Counted from the first letter of the stretch, positions 42,941 through 52,732 are shown. The stretch is DNA of 64,000 bases from Bog-1198 sp963727045 (GCA_963727045.1 CAVSES010000001.1:62001-126000); one strand, 5' to 3'. The notes: generated from the letters alone by a model not told the origin. Numbers and translations are program-made.

Positions 42941-45604
42941 ATGGCCATGCGGGACTTCGTCCGCGCGTGGCTCTCTCGTCGGTGGGTGCCGCTGGCCGCC
43001 TGTAGCGTAGCGGTTCTGATTTTCTCGATCCTGGCCGTTTCGAGCCAGAGCCGCTGGCGGCATCACGCGGCCGCGCTCGAACGCGAGAACTTGAGTCTAC
43101 GGCTTTCACAGGTCGCGCGCGATGTCAGGGAGGAGGCGGACCAATTGACCACGCGTGCGCGCGAATTGGCCGATTCCGACCTCATCGTGCAGCTTGCGCA
43201 GGACAACTCCAATGCACCGCCCGATCACACGGCTCTCTTCGGTCTGACCCACGGCGCGGTGGATGCGCTGGTCGTGCTGTCGGCCTCGCAGACGGTGAGG
43301 TTCAGCGCGACGATCGCCGGCGATCATCTCAGCGAAGCCTCACCTGCGCCGTCGCTGATGCAGTTGCGCCCGCCTGCGGCCTCGAGCTTTGCGCACGGCC
43401 AATGGATCGCTGCACGGCCGATCATGTCGCACGGCTCATCATCTTCTGTCCTGGGTTGGGTCGTCGTCGCACGCGCCGTGTCCGCAGCGATGGTCGCGCA
43501 GTGGGAACGATCGGTGGGCGGCAGTTTGGTTGCAAACGCACCGGAGACCTTCGACCGGTCGACGTTGCCGGAGGACTTGCTCAAACCTTCGACGGCTCAG
43601 CCTTCCGGCGGCACCGATGTGACGACGCATCTGTCGCGCGACGGTTCCGCGGGTTACGTTGCCCTGCGCGATGCCGCCGGCCGGACGGTATGGACATTTC
43701 GTCTCAGTGGACCGAGCCCGCAAACCGCGGAGCCGTCGGTAAAGTCCGGCGGCGGCCTCGGTGCGCGAGAAATTGCAGCCGCATTGTCGATCATGGGAGC
43801 AACCCTCGTCGTCGCGCTCCTGGCGTTCAAGCGCCACGTCCGCCGCCAAAAATCGGTCGCCGCCCGCTACAAGGCCATCATCGATCAAACCAACGACGGC
43901 ATCGTCATGGTGGACGCCGGGACACAGGCGATCTTGTATGCGAATCCCGCGTTGTTGAACCGTCTCGGGTATACGGCCGCGGAGGCGCAGGCGCTGACCT
44001 TGCGCGACATATTTGCCGACGGCGGCGCCTCGGCCGATGGCGTACCGACGGTTCTGCGCGATGCGGATTCGCACATGGCGCTGAACATGCAGCAGCGCTG
44101 CAAGAACGGCACGCTGATCGACATCGAAGTGCGGTGCAATGTGCTCGACGTCGACGGCGGCGGCGTGCTCGCATACGTCACGCACGACGTATCCCTGCGC
44201 AGGAAGGCCGAACAGCAGCTCATCGAGAATCAGCATCGCCTCGATCGCATGGCGCATCACGACCAGCTGACTGGACTGCCGAACCGGCACTACCTTACCG
44301 CATTCCTGCCGGAAGCCATCGCCGAGGCACAGGCCGCCGGCAGCAAGCTCGGTGTCGTGTTTCTCGATCTGGACCGGTTCAAGCACATCAACGACACCCG
44401 CGGCCACGAGACGGGGGACAAGCTGCTGCAGGAGGTGGCCGCGCGCCTCAAGTCCGTGGTGCGCGAGTCCGACGTGGTGATCCGGATGGGCGGAGACGAG
44501 TTCGTCGTCGTGTTCCGCAACGTCAAGTCCTATGACGAGGTGACCCTGGGCGCCGGTCGAATCATAGAAACGTTGAACCGCCCGATCATCATCGATCAGC
44601 ATCCCCTGCAGACGACGGGCAGCGTCGGCGTCAGCCTGTTTCCACGCGACGGCTCGAACATGGTCGAGCTCCTCAAGCATTCCGACACGGCGATGTATCA
44701 GGCGAAAGACCGCGGCCGAAACAACGTCCAGATGTTCAGCCAGGTCATGAACCGCAAGATCAAGCATCGGGTGGCGGTCGAGGCTTCCCTGCGCGAGGCG
44801 CTGCGCCTCAAGCAACTGGACGTGCACTATCAGCCCTTCATCAATCTCCTGACCCGCAAGGTCGTCGGCCTCGAAGCGCTGATGCGCTGGCAGCATCCGG
44901 TGCATGGCATGGTGCCGGCGGATCAGTTCATTCCAGTGGCCGAGGAGACCGGATTGATCGTCCCCATGGGCAATTTCGTGCTGCATCGAACGCTGCAAAA
45001 CATGAGCGCGTGGCGCAAGGCCGGCGTGCCTCTCGTCCCCGTGTCGCTCAACATAGCGCCGGCGCAGCTGCAACGCGGAGAACTTCAATCCACAATTGCG
45101 ACGCTGCTCAAGACTCACGGCATTCGTGCGGAGATGCTGCAGCTCGAAATGACCGAGCGCGCCATGTTCGACTCGCTGGCTCCCGCCGGTGAAAACCGCC
45201 AGGACTCCATGGCGCGACTGCGCGATCTCGGCGTGAAGATCGCCATCGACGATTTCGGCACGGGGTACTCGAGCCTGAGCTACCTGAAACACTGGCGTGT
45301 GGACGCGTTGAAGATCGACCGCAGCTTCGTCCGGGACCTCGCGACCGATTCGAGCGATCTTGCGATCGTGAGCGCGATCATCGCGATCGCGCGGCATCTG
45401 CATATTCAGGTCATCGCCGAAGGGATCGAAGGATATCAGCAGGCCGAGATTCTGCGGCGGCTCGGCTGCGCCGTGGGGCAGGGATTCCTGTTCGCGCGGC
45501 CCATGGCGGCGGCGCAATGCCTGGAACTGCTCGGCGGCAATGCCGAAACCGACAAGACGGAGGAAGAAGACATGCTGGCCGTGTTCAGCGCGGGGCGCGG
45601 CTGA
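42941..45604 (+). CDS. Membrane PAS-GGDEF-EAL protein (c-di-GMP turnover)
   Basis: 887 residues. Two membrane helices (about 14-34 and 272-292) flank a periplasmic sensor, followed by PAS at about 305-425, GGDEF and EAL. The GGDEF site is intact (RMGGDEFVVVF, near 516) with an upstream RESD inhibitory site. The EAL site also looks intact: LEALMRWQHP near 643, then NIAPAQLQRGEL, EMTERAMFD and IDDFGTGYSSLSYLK. It could both make and degrade c-di-GMP. Its 3' end overlaps the convergent alpha/beta hydrolase frame by 169 bp. Confidence 0.93.
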   Translation: MAMRDFVRAWLSRRWVPLAACSVAVLIFSILAVSSQSRWRHHAAALERENLSLRLSQVARDVREEADQLTTRARELADSDLIVQLAQDNSNAPPDHTALFGLTHGAVDALVVLSASQTVRFSATIAGDHLSEASPAPSLMQLRPPAASSFAHGQWIAARPIMSHGSSSSVLGWVVVARAVSAAMVAQWERSVGGSLVANAPETFDRSTLPEDLLKPSTAQPSGGTDVTTHLSRDGSAGYVALRDAAGRTVWTFRLSGPSPQTAEPSVKSGGGLGAREIAAALSIMGATLVVALLAFKRHVRRQKSVAARYKAIIDQTNDGIVMVDAGTQAILYANPALLNRLGYTAAEAQALTLRDIFADGGASADGVPTVLRDADSHMALNMQQRCKNGTLIDIEVRCNVLDVDGGGVLAYVTHDVSLRRKAEQQLIENQHRLDRMAHHDQLTGLPNRHYLTAFLPEAIAEAQAAGSKLGVVFLDLDRFKHINDTRGHETGDKLLQEVAARLKSVVRESDVVIRMGGDEFVVVFRNVKSYDEVTLGAGRIIETLNRPIIIDQHPLQTTGSVGVSLFPRDGSNMVELLKHSDTAMYQAKDRGRNNVQMFSQVMNRKIKHRVAVEASLREALRLKQLDVHYQPFINLLTRKVVGLEALMRWQHPVHGMVPADQFIPVAEETGLIVPMGNFVLHRTLQNMSAWRKAGVPLVPVSLNIAPAQLQRGELQSTIATLLKTHGIRAEMLQLEMTERAMFDSLAPAGENRQDSMARLRDLGVKIAIDDFGTGYSSLSYLKHWRVDALKIDRSFVRDLATDSSDLAIVSAIIAIARHLHIQVIAEGIEGYQQAEILRRLGCAVGQGFLFARPMAAAQCLELLGGNAETDKTEEEDMLAVFSAGRG

Positions 45605-46515
45605 GCGCAAGCTGCGGAGCGCGGCCGGTGCAACCGCAAGGCGCCGCGGGCGTGCTCCTCCGCAATGCTGCCCGCGAGCGAAAGCGCCTGTGCGGTTTCG
45701 GGGGTGTCGCGGATCCACCGCTTCCTGGCCGGCATCGGCCGATCGGTCAGCAGCGCCAACAAGCAGGCGTTCGTCGCCTCGACCGAGTCGAACGGAGTAC
45801 CATGCCGGGAGCCGCGCACGACGACGAGGTCGGCCTCCAGTCTCGCAGCCAATTCGATCTTCTCCGTGAGCGGGGTGAAGTCATTTTCAGCCGCAATCAG
45901 CAACATGCGGCAGCTCAGCTTCTCCAGTCGATCGACGATCGCCCACCGCGCCAGCGCGAATCCTGCGCCCAAGTACGATCGGACGGGGACCGCTCCCACG
46001 GCGGCTGCCGCGTGCCGGCGCATGGCTCTCTGCCATGGTTCGGGAAACAGCCGGGCTGCGAACAGCCAGGCCGCGCGGCGCATGCCGAGCAATCTGACCA
46101 GGGTCGCCGAGACATGGACTTCCAGCCACTTGCGCAGGTCGGTGGGCCGGTAGGTCGCCAGACTGTTGATGAGCGCCATCCGCGCGACGCCCGCGGGCCG
46201 TTGCGCCGCCATCTCGAGCGCTACGGCGCCGCCGAGAGAAAAGCCGACGATGTTGATTCGCGGCAGGCCGAGGTCGTCGAGCAGCGACCATAATGCAGCC
46301 GCAAATCCGGCGATGGTGTACTCCTCCCCCGGAGGCGGGCTGTGTCCGCTTCCCGGCAGATCGGGAACGATGACGCAAAATCTCTTCTCCAGGGCCGCAA
46401 CCTGGAAGGCCCAATCCGCCCCGCTGCATCCCAGTCCGTGAATCAGGAGCACCGGCTCGCCGCACCCCCTCCTGAGATAATGTATCGACGCCTTCTGGCT
46501 GCGAAAAAACGGCAT
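45436..46515 (-). CDS. Alpha/beta hydrolase
   Basis: The 359-codon frame has a clear hydrolase core in residues 1-250: LLIHGLGCSGADW (oxyanion), VPDLPGSGHS, nucleophile NIVGFSLGGAVALEMA, LLIAAENDFTPL (acid) and RGSRHGTPFD (His). The last 90 or so residues are Arg/Ala/Ser-rich, encoded in part antisense to the EAL domain of the neighbouring gene, and match nothing in the family. So the functional protein probably ends near residue 265, and the tail is either a real extension or due to a lost stop. Substrate unknown. Confidence 0.8.
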   Translation of the reverse strand: MPFFRSQKASIHYLRRGCGEPVLLIHGLGCSGADWAFQVAALEKRFCVIVPDLPGSGHSPPPGEEYTIAGFAAALWSLLDDLGLPRINIVGFSLGGAVALEMAAQRPAGVARMALINSLATYRPTDLRKWLEVHVSATLVRLLGMRRAAWLFAARLFPEPWQRAMRRHAAAAVGAVPVRSYLGAGFALARWAIVDRLEKLSCRMLLIAAENDFTPLTEKIELAARLEADLVVVRGSRHGTPFDSVEATNACLLALLTDRPMPARKRWIRDTPETAQALSLAGSIAEEHARGALRLHRPRSAACAQPRPALNTASMSSSSVLSVSALPPSSSRHCAAAMGRANRNPCPTAQPSRRRISAC

Positions 46516-46650
46516 CCGTGTCTGCTCCGATGGTTTTGCTTTCGTCCCATATTGGCGCCGTCCCCCGAAGTCGTATGTCGCGCTTCGGTCCCATCGGTCG
46601 TTGGAATCCGCCGATTACATTTGTAGGCCGCCGCCGACCTTGCGGCGTCA

Positions 46651-46668
46651 TGTCAGCAAATGCTGACA
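46651..46668. promoter_or_regulatory. 8-2-8 inverted repeat upstream of the ABC exporter
   Basis: TGTCAGCAAATGCTGACA is a perfect 8-bp inverted repeat with a 2-bp centre, in the gap between divergent genes, 93 bp before the exporter start. It looks like a dimeric-regulator operator; the regulator is not identified. Confidence 0.5.
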
Positions 46669-46761
46669 GAGAAAAGACGCGTTTCACCGTCCAACCGGGC
46701 GTGTTGAATCGCTAAAAATATCGGTCGATGCCGGAAACCCCACGGCGCTGCGGAACTCATC

Positions 46762-48528
46762 ATGCCTCTGCCACGGTATGCATCCCACGGGGCGATCGGT
46801 TTCCTCGCGCGCTATGTGCGCAAGCGTTTCTTGAGCCACGGAGTCGTGTTGTCGGCGGTCCTTGGCGCAGTGACCTGCGCGGTCGGCTCGCAGTACGCGG
46901 TCAAGAATCTGGTCGACGTACTCGGCACCAAGCATCCGCCGATCTACACATTGTGGGGGGCGGTCGCGCTGCTTCTGGGGTTGGTGGCGGCGGACAATCT
47001 CTTGTGGCGGCTCGCCGGCTGGGTGTCGACGCATGCGTTCGTCGCGGTCGGCGGCGACATTCGCCTGGACCTCTTCAACCATCTGTCCGGACAGGGAACG
47101 CGCTATTTCGTCGAACGCTTTCCCGGCGCACTGGCGGGCCGCATCACGGCGGCTGCGAACGCAGCCTGGACCATCGAGAATTCGCTCACGTGGACGACGA
47201 TCCCCCCGGGTGCGGCGGTGGTGGGCAGCATCTTCGTACTCGGCACGATCAACTGGCATCTGACGGCGGTCTTGCTCCTCATCGTGGCCGCATTGGGCAC
47301 GATCATCGCCTGGCTCGCCTCGCACGGCACGCATCTGCACCAAAGCTTCGCCGGCCACGCCGCGCATGTGAGCGGTGATCTGACCGATGTCGTCAGCAAC
47401 ATCGGCCTGGTGCGCGCCTTTGGAGCCGCGCGGCGCGAGCAGGAGCGCCTGAGCTCGAAGATTCAGGACGAGATGCAGGCGCAGCGCGCGAGCCTGCGCT
47501 CCCTCGAGAGGCTGCGCCTCTTTCATGCGTTGACACTGTTCGCGGTCACGGCCGGGGTCATGGTGTGGTCGGTGGAGCTGTGGCGTCGGGGAAGCGTCTC
47601 CACCGGCGATGTGGTGTTGACCACGACTCTCGGCTTCACGGTGTTGAATGCCTCGCGCGACTTCGCCATGGCGCTGGTCGACATGGTGCAGCAATTTGCG
47701 AAACTCGGCGAAGCCGTGCAGGTGCTTGGATTGCCCCATGAAATGCAAGATTCAGGCGATGCCAGGCCGCTGTTCGTGCGCGGCGGGGCGATCACATTCA
47801 AGAATGTGAGCTTCAGCTACCCCAGCGGCCAGGAAATCCTCACGGACTTCGATCTCGAGGTGCACGCCGGCCAGAAAGTCGGGCTGGTGGGGAGGTCGGG
47901 CGCCGGCAAGTCCACGATCATCGCGTTGCTGCAGCGGCTTTACGATCCGAGTTCGGGTGCGGTGTTGGTCGACGGCCAGAATATTGCGCAGGTGACGCAG
48001 GAGAGCCTGCGGGGCTCGATCGCGGTGGTGCAGCAGGATATTTCGCTGTTCCACCGTTCGTTGCTGGAGAATTTGCGCTACGGCCGGCCCGACGCGAGCG
48101 ATGAGGAAGTGTTCCGCGCCGTCGAGGCGGCGCGTTGCACCGAGTTCATCAACCGCCTGCCGCGGGGGTTCGACACCATGGTCGGCGAGCGCGGCATGAA
48201 ATTGTCCGGTGGTCAGCGGCAGCGGCTGGCAATAGCGCGCGCCTTCCTCATGGACGCGCCCATCGTGCTGCTCGATGAGGCGACCTCCGCGCTCGATACG
48301 GAGTCCGAACAGTCGATCCAGGAGGCGCTCGCGCGATTGTTCAAGGGGCGAACCGTGATTGCGATCGCGCACCGATTGTCGACGCTCGATGCCTTCGACC
48401 GCATCGTGGTGCTCGATCGCGGCCGCATCGTCGAGGACGGCCCGCCTCGCCGCCTGCTGCAGAGCGTGGGCGTTTACAGCCGCATGTACGGCCGTCAATT
48501 GCGCGCCGGTGCGGAGCATCATTCGTGA
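46762..48528 (+). CDS. ABC exporter, fused permease-ATPase (MsbA-like)
   Basis: 588 residues: six membrane helices to about 320, then the nucleotide-binding domain with Walker A GRSGAGKST (near 376), signature KLSGGQRQRLAIARA, Walker B PIVLLDEATSALD and IAIAHRLSTL. The fold and length match MsbA/MDR-type lipid or drug exporters (usual 580-600). The usual msbA neighbour lpxK is absent, so a lipid A role is not supported by context; a general drug or lipid exporter is safer. Confidence 0.88.
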   Translation: MPLPRYASHGAIGFLARYVRKRFLSHGVVLSAVLGAVTCAVGSQYAVKNLVDVLGTKHPPIYTLWGAVALLLGLVAADNLLWRLAGWVSTHAFVAVGGDIRLDLFNHLSGQGTRYFVERFPGALAGRITAAANAAWTIENSLTWTTIPPGAAVVGSIFVLGTINWHLTAVLLLIVAALGTIIAWLASHGTHLHQSFAGHAAHVSGDLTDVVSNIGLVRAFGAARREQERLSSKIQDEMQAQRASLRSLERLRLFHALTLFAVTAGVMVWSVELWRRGSVSTGDVVLTTTLGFTVLNASRDFAMALVDMVQQFAKLGEAVQVLGLPHEMQDSGDARPLFVRGGAITFKNVSFSYPSGQEILTDFDLEVHAGQKVGLVGRSGAGKSTIIALLQRLYDPSSGAVLVDGQNIAQVTQESLRGSIAVVQQDISLFHRSLLENLRYGRPDASDEEVFRAVEAARCTEFINRLPRGFDTMVGERGMKLSGGQRQRLAIARAFLMDAPIVLLDEATSALDTESEQSIQEALARLFKGRTVIAIAHRLSTLDAFDRIVVLDRGRIVEDGPPRRLLQSVGVYSRMYGRQLRAGAEHHS

Positions 48529-48561
48529 TGGAACCGCGTCGGCAATCCCATTCTGAAGGAG

Positions 48562-49260
48562 TTGGCCGCATCGCGGCCATGGCCTTGTGCATTGTCGATG
48601 CTGCCGGCGTGCCGCAGCACGACGGTTGCGGACCACCCGCTCCTTCATGATTCGAGCACCACCGCCGCCGAAAGCGCGCCCCCCGGAGCGGCACAACAGA
48701 GCCCCGATAAGGAGCAACCCAACTCCGTGCCGGGCGACCGCCAACCGACATCCGTGCCCAGCGCTGCGCAAGCCGCGGCCCCTCCCTGTATGCCCGAGGA
48801 ACCGAAGCCCAAGCCCTTCCCCAAGCGAAGATCCAAGCCGGTGCGCACGGCGCCGCCTGCAGCACCACCCGATGCGGGACCACCCGCGCCGGTCGCGGAC
48901 GATGCGGTGGTGAAGATTCTCGACAACCCCGTCGTCTCCGTGCTCGGCAAGAAGGTGCAAAGTCCCAAGGGTGAAGATCTCGGCCGGCTGGTCGACGTGC
49001 TCGCCGATGCCGGCGGTCGTGTGCACGCGGCCATCATCGAATTCGGCGGTTTTCTCGGAGTCGGCAACCGGAAAATTCCGGTCGAATGGTCGCTGCTGCG
49101 GTTCGATCCGCACGACAAGGACAAGCCCGTCACCTTGATCGTGAGCGCGGAGAAGCTCAAGTCTGCGCCGGAATACAAGGAGGTCACGCATCCACAGGCG
49201 CTGGTTGCGCCGCAGTCCCCCGACGCGCCGCCGGCACCGGCCGCGGACACGAAGAAGTGA
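48562..49260 (+). CDS. PRC-barrel domain protein with a Pro-rich N-terminal half
   Basis: The frame opens at a TTG (48562) right behind AAGGAG; ATG 48598 is an alternative and the true start is uncertain. Residues to about 105 are Pro/Ala/Ser-rich and poorly conserved, with a possible LPAC lipobox. The C-terminal half is a PRC barrel: SVLGKKVQSPKGEDLGRLVDVL, VHAAIIEFGGFLGVGNRKIP and VEWSLLRFDP. PRC barrels bind other proteins or RNA and occur in envelope or photosynthetic-reaction-centre-like contexts. Function here unknown. Confidence 0.7.
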   Translation: MAASRPWPCALSMLPACRSTTVADHPLLHDSSTTAAESAPPGAAQQSPDKEQPNSVPGDRQPTSVPSAAQAAAPPCMPEEPKPKPFPKRRSKPVRTAPPAAPPDAGPPAPVADDAVVKILDNPVVSVLGKKVQSPKGEDLGRLVDVLADAGGRVHAAIIEFGGFLGVGNRKIPVEWSLLRFDPHDKDKPVTLIVSAEKLKSAPEYKEVTHPQALVAPQSPDAPPAPAADTKK

Positions 49261-49264
49261 ACGA

Positions 49265-50509
49265 ATGCCGAGCACGGCCGAGCCCCACCGTCCGGCGAGT
49301 CCCCACCCCGAAGGAACCGCTGCGGCGGGCCGCGGACTCGACTGGTTCAATCTGTTCGTCGCCAACATTCAGACAGGCTTCGGCCCTTTCATAGCCGTCT
49401 ATCTCATCAGCCAGCGCTGGACGCAAACCGCGATCGGTCTCGCACTCAGCATCGGCACGATTGCCGCAATGGCGAGCCAGGTGCCGGCCGGAGCGGCGGT
49501 GGACGCGATGCCGAACAAGAGTCGTGTCGCCGCTTTCAGCGTATTGGCGTTCACCGCCTGCGCGTTGATGTTCGCCATGCACCCCATACCGCTGTTCGTG
49601 TATTTCGCCGAAGTTTTGCACGGGATTTCGAGCTGCACGCTGGGTCCGGCCATCGCGGCCATGAGTCTGGTGATCGCGGGACGCCTTGGCATGGGTCTGC
49701 GACTCGGCCGCAATGCGCGTTATGCCGCGATCGGCAACGGTCTCGGGGCGGCATTGATGGGTGCCTGCGGACAGTACGTTTCGGAGCGCGCGGTGTTCTA
49801 CCTGACGGCGGCTCTCACGCTGCCGGCGCTGGCGGCGCTGCTTCCGCTGCGCCGGGCCGCGATCGCCGGGCCCGACCTGAATCCAAGCTCCGGACGGCAG
49901 GGCGCGGGCCGTAGGCAGTTCCTGCGGGTCATGGCGGACCGCCGTCTGCTTGCTTTTTGCCTTTGCGCGTTGTTGTTCACGTTCGCCAACGCACCGATGT
50001 TGATGCTGATGAGCGCAACCATGACCACAAAGGTGGGCAACGCGAGCCTGATGGTCGCGGCCTGCATCGTGCTGCCGCAGGTCATCGTGGCGCTCGCCTC
50101 CCCTGCGGCCGGCCGCCTGGCCGAGGCGCGCGGCCGCCGAATCGTGCTGCTGATCGGCTTTTCCATGCTGCCGCTGCGCGGTTTGTTGATCGCCGTCTCG
50201 TCGAATCCGATGCTTCTCGTCGCCGTGCAGGCCCTGGATGGAGTCGCGGGCGCCTGCTTCGGCATCATGGTGCCTCTCATCGTGAGCGACGTCGCCGCGC
50301 GTTCGGGCCACTTCAATCTGTCGCTGGGAGTGGTCGGATTCGCGATCGGATGCGGCAGCACGTTGAGCACGCCCGCCGCCGGCTGGCTGGCGGATCACTT
50401 CGGCATGCGTGCTGCCTTCTTTGTCCTCGCCACCGTCGGACTCGCCGCCGTGCTCTTGGTGCTGTGGGCGATGCCGGAAACGCGTCCGACGCCCGACGGG
50501 AACGATTGA
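49265..50509 (+). CDS. Major facilitator superfamily transporter
   Basis: 414 residues from ATG 49265, about twelve hydrophobic segments. Features: TGFGPFIAVYLISQRWTQTAIGLALSIGTIAAM (TM1-2), the cytoplasmic loop DAMPNKSR, GRLAEARGRRIVLLIGF (conserved loop 8-9 motif) and AGWLADHFGMRAAFFVLA. Family known: proton-coupled carriers, with this subset often drug efflux. It is 4 bp after the PRC-barrel gene, so likely in one transcript with it and perhaps the ABC exporter. Confidence 0.85.
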   Translation: MPSTAEPHRPASPHPEGTAAAGRGLDWFNLFVANIQTGFGPFIAVYLISQRWTQTAIGLALSIGTIAAMASQVPAGAAVDAMPNKSRVAAFSVLAFTACALMFAMHPIPLFVYFAEVLHGISSCTLGPAIAAMSLVIAGRLGMGLRLGRNARYAAIGNGLGAALMGACGQYVSERAVFYLTAALTLPALAALLPLRRAAIAGPDLNPSSGRQGAGRRQFLRVMADRRLLAFCLCALLFTFANAPMLMLMSATMTTKVGNASLMVAACIVLPQVIVALASPAAGRLAEARGRRIVLLIGFSMLPLRGLLIAVSSNPMLLVAVQALDGVAGACFGIMVPLIVSDVAARSGHFNLSLGVVGFAIGCGSTLSTPAAGWLADHFGMRAAFFVLATVGLAAVLLVLWAMPETRPTPDGND

Positions 50510-50515
50510 CGGGAA

Positions 50516-52732
50516 TCAGTATCTGACCACGACCGAAACACTCCCGTCGCGCCGCGTTTGCGTCACGGCGATATCGGGACCGTATCTCTGCAGCAGGACG
50601 TCGGCGGATCCGTTGTTCACCTGAAGATTGCGCAGATGCAGCCGCTCGAGGAAATCCGGCAGCATCGGGCGAAAGAACGATATCTCGCCGGTGCCGCCCG
50701 ACAGTTCGAGACCCAGAGTGGCTTGCAGCAGCGCGAACAACGCCGCGCTCGCCCAGGCCTGCGGAGAACAGGCGACGGGGTATTGCGTGGGAGCATTGTG
50801 CTGCCGCCGCAGAAAGCCGCAGAACAACTCCGGCAGGCGCCGCAGGTCCATGTAGCTGCCGGCGTCGAACAGGGCGCTGAAGAGTTGTGCGATCGCCTGC
50901 TTATGTCCGTAGCGGGCGAACCCCAGGGCGATCAGTCCGTTGTCGTGCGGCCATACGGACCCGTTGTGGTAGGACATCGGGTTGTAGCGCGCTTCCGACG
51001 AGCTCAGCGTGCGAATTCCCCATCCGCTGAAGCAGGCCGGCCCGAGCAGCACCTGCGCGACGCGCCGCGCACGGTCGGCGCCGGCGATTCCGGTTAGCAG
51101 CACCTGCCCGGCGTTCGAGGAAACCACCCGGCACGGTTGCTTGGCGCCGTCGAGTGCCAGCGCATACACCGAGAGCTCCTCGCACCAGAATTTCTCCTCG
51201 AACTCCCGGCGCAGCGCATCGGCCTGCGACTCGAGGTTCGCAGCCATTGCAGGATGGCCGAGCGCCGCGGCGAGTAGCGCCGCGTGCCGCTTGGCGCCGT
51301 AGACGTAGGCCTGCACTTCGCAAAGCGCGATCGGCCCCGCGGCGAAACGCCCGCTGCGGTGAAACACCGCATCCTGCGAATCCTTCCACCCCTGGTTCGC
51401 GAGCCCCTCCCTGGTTTGACGGTAGTATTCGACGAAACCGTCGCCATCCCGGTCACCGTAGGTGTCCATCCAGAAGAGCGCCGCCTGCGCATGCGGCCAG
51501 AGCGAGCGAACCGTGTCGAGATCGCCCGTGCGGGAATAATATTCGCCGAGCAGCAGCACGAAGAGCGGGGTGGCATCGACGCTGCCGTAATAAAGGCCGA
51601 ACGGCACCTCGCGCAGATTGGCCATCTCGCCGTGACGCATTTCGTGCAGGATCTTGCCGGGCTCGGCGTCCCGCTCGGGTTCGACGGCCGTCGCCTGAGT
51701 CGCGGCGAGAAATCTGAGCACCCCCTTGGCGATGCTCGGGTCCACCCACAGGGTCATGAGCGCCGTGATGAGCCCGTCGCGCCCGAAGGGCGTGCTGAAC
51801 CACGGTGTGCCGGCGTACGGATACGGGCCCTTTGGCGTGTCCGTGATCAGCATGTACAGATCCGCGACCGCGCGGCGCGCAATCTCGTTGAACACCGTAT
51901 TGGAGCTGTCGATGCTGGCGGCGCGAGCGCTCGCCTCGCGCAAGTGGTGCCGCGCGGCACGCATACAGCGGTAGAACCGCCGGCCGTTCCACGGATGCTC
52001 GTTCCCGTCGTCCATGCCGGCGCGAATGAAAATGCGCCGCACCTGGTTCGGCGCGAGCGTCAACTCGTACTCGGCGCGGGCGACGCCGAGCGTCTGCGGG
52101 GCTGGATCGAACTCAAGCATGGTCACGCGCTCGAGATCGTCGAGTCCCATGTAACACAGCTCGATGCGCCGCTCGCCGATGCGCAGCGCAGATGATCTGC
52201 CGCGCGCCGCGCGCGCTTCGCCGCGCACTTCGAACAGATCGGCGAAATCGGACGCATATTGCAAGGCGAGGCGGATGCGCAGCGGGCGGTCGCTGAAATT
52301 GCGCGCGAGCAGACGCTCATGGCAGACGCCGTTCCAGACGAACTTGATCCGATGCAGATGGATCTGCTCGCGCCGCAGCGAGATCTGCCCATTGAAGAGG
52401 AGATCAGGATTGCTGAGATCGGCGCTGAACACGGTGTTGTCATCCTGCGTCATCGAACTCAGAAGCAGCGGCCGTGCCTCTTCGAGCAGCAGCGTCATCT
52501 GCGACAAAATGCGCGTATCGCGGTGGTACAACCCCTCGGAGCTTCCGGACTCGCCGCCCATGTCGCCGCGTTGATCGAACACCGCGAAGGTGTCGCCGTG
52601 CTTCAGGGTGCGGGTGCGCCGCTCCTGCAGCGTCGCGCTTGCAGCGATGTAGAACTGCGGCACCGGCGTCTCCCCGGCGGCATCGGCTGTCTTGGCATCG
52701 AGCACAGATGATTTCACGTGGGTACGCTCCAT
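50516..52732 (-). CDS. Glycogen-debranching-type amylo-alpha-1,6-glucosidase
   Basis: 738 residues from ATG 52732 (a TTG 17 codons further upstream is an alternative). The N-terminal beta domain (GDTFAVFDQRGDM, EGLYHRDTRILSQM) is the 'glycogen debranching N-terminal' type. The C-terminal (alpha/alpha)6 barrel has WFSTPFGRDGLITALM, DGDGFVEYYRQTREGLANQGWKDS, SGWGIRTLSS and YHNGSVWPHDNGLIA, the GH63/GH133-like catalytic landmarks. Likely hydrolyses alpha-1,6 or related glucosidic links. It is divergent from a glycosyltransferase; these two gene types are often neighbours, hinting at shared glucan metabolism. Confidence 0.85.
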   Translation of the reverse strand: MERTHVKSSVLDAKTADAAGETPVPQFYIAASATLQERRTRTLKHGDTFAVFDQRGDMGGESGSSEGLYHRDTRILSQMTLLLEEARPLLLSSMTQDDNTVFSADLSNPDLLFNGQISLRREQIHLHRIKFVWNGVCHERLLARNFSDRPLRIRLALQYASDFADLFEVRGEARAARGRSSALRIGERRIELCYMGLDDLERVTMLEFDPAPQTLGVARAEYELTLAPNQVRRIFIRAGMDDGNEHPWNGRRFYRCMRAARHHLREASARAASIDSSNTVFNEIARRAVADLYMLITDTPKGPYPYAGTPWFSTPFGRDGLITALMTLWVDPSIAKGVLRFLAATQATAVEPERDAEPGKILHEMRHGEMANLREVPFGLYYGSVDATPLFVLLLGEYYSRTGDLDTVRSLWPHAQAALFWMDTYGDRDGDGFVEYYRQTREGLANQGWKDSQDAVFHRSGRFAAGPIALCEVQAYVYGAKRHAALLAAALGHPAMAANLESQADALRREFEEKFWCEELSVYALALDGAKQPCRVVSSNAGQVLLTGIAGADRARRVAQVLLGPACFSGWGIRTLSSSEARYNPMSYHNGSVWPHDNGLIALGFARYGHKQAIAQLFSALFDAGSYMDLRRLPELFCGFLRRQHNAPTQYPVACSPQAWASAALFALLQATLGLELSGGTGEISFFRPMLPDFLERLHLRNLQVNNGSADVLLQRYGPDIAVTQTRRDGSVSVVVRY

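Noticed and set aside
43439..45718. A long open frame (759 codons) antisense to the PAS-GGDEF-EAL gene, with similar long frames opposite the RND, ABC exporter and glucosidase genes
   Set aside because: High-GC DNA leaves long stop-free frames on the opposite strand. These have Arg/His/Gln/Asp-rich composition, no domains, and lie entirely over strongly supported genes.
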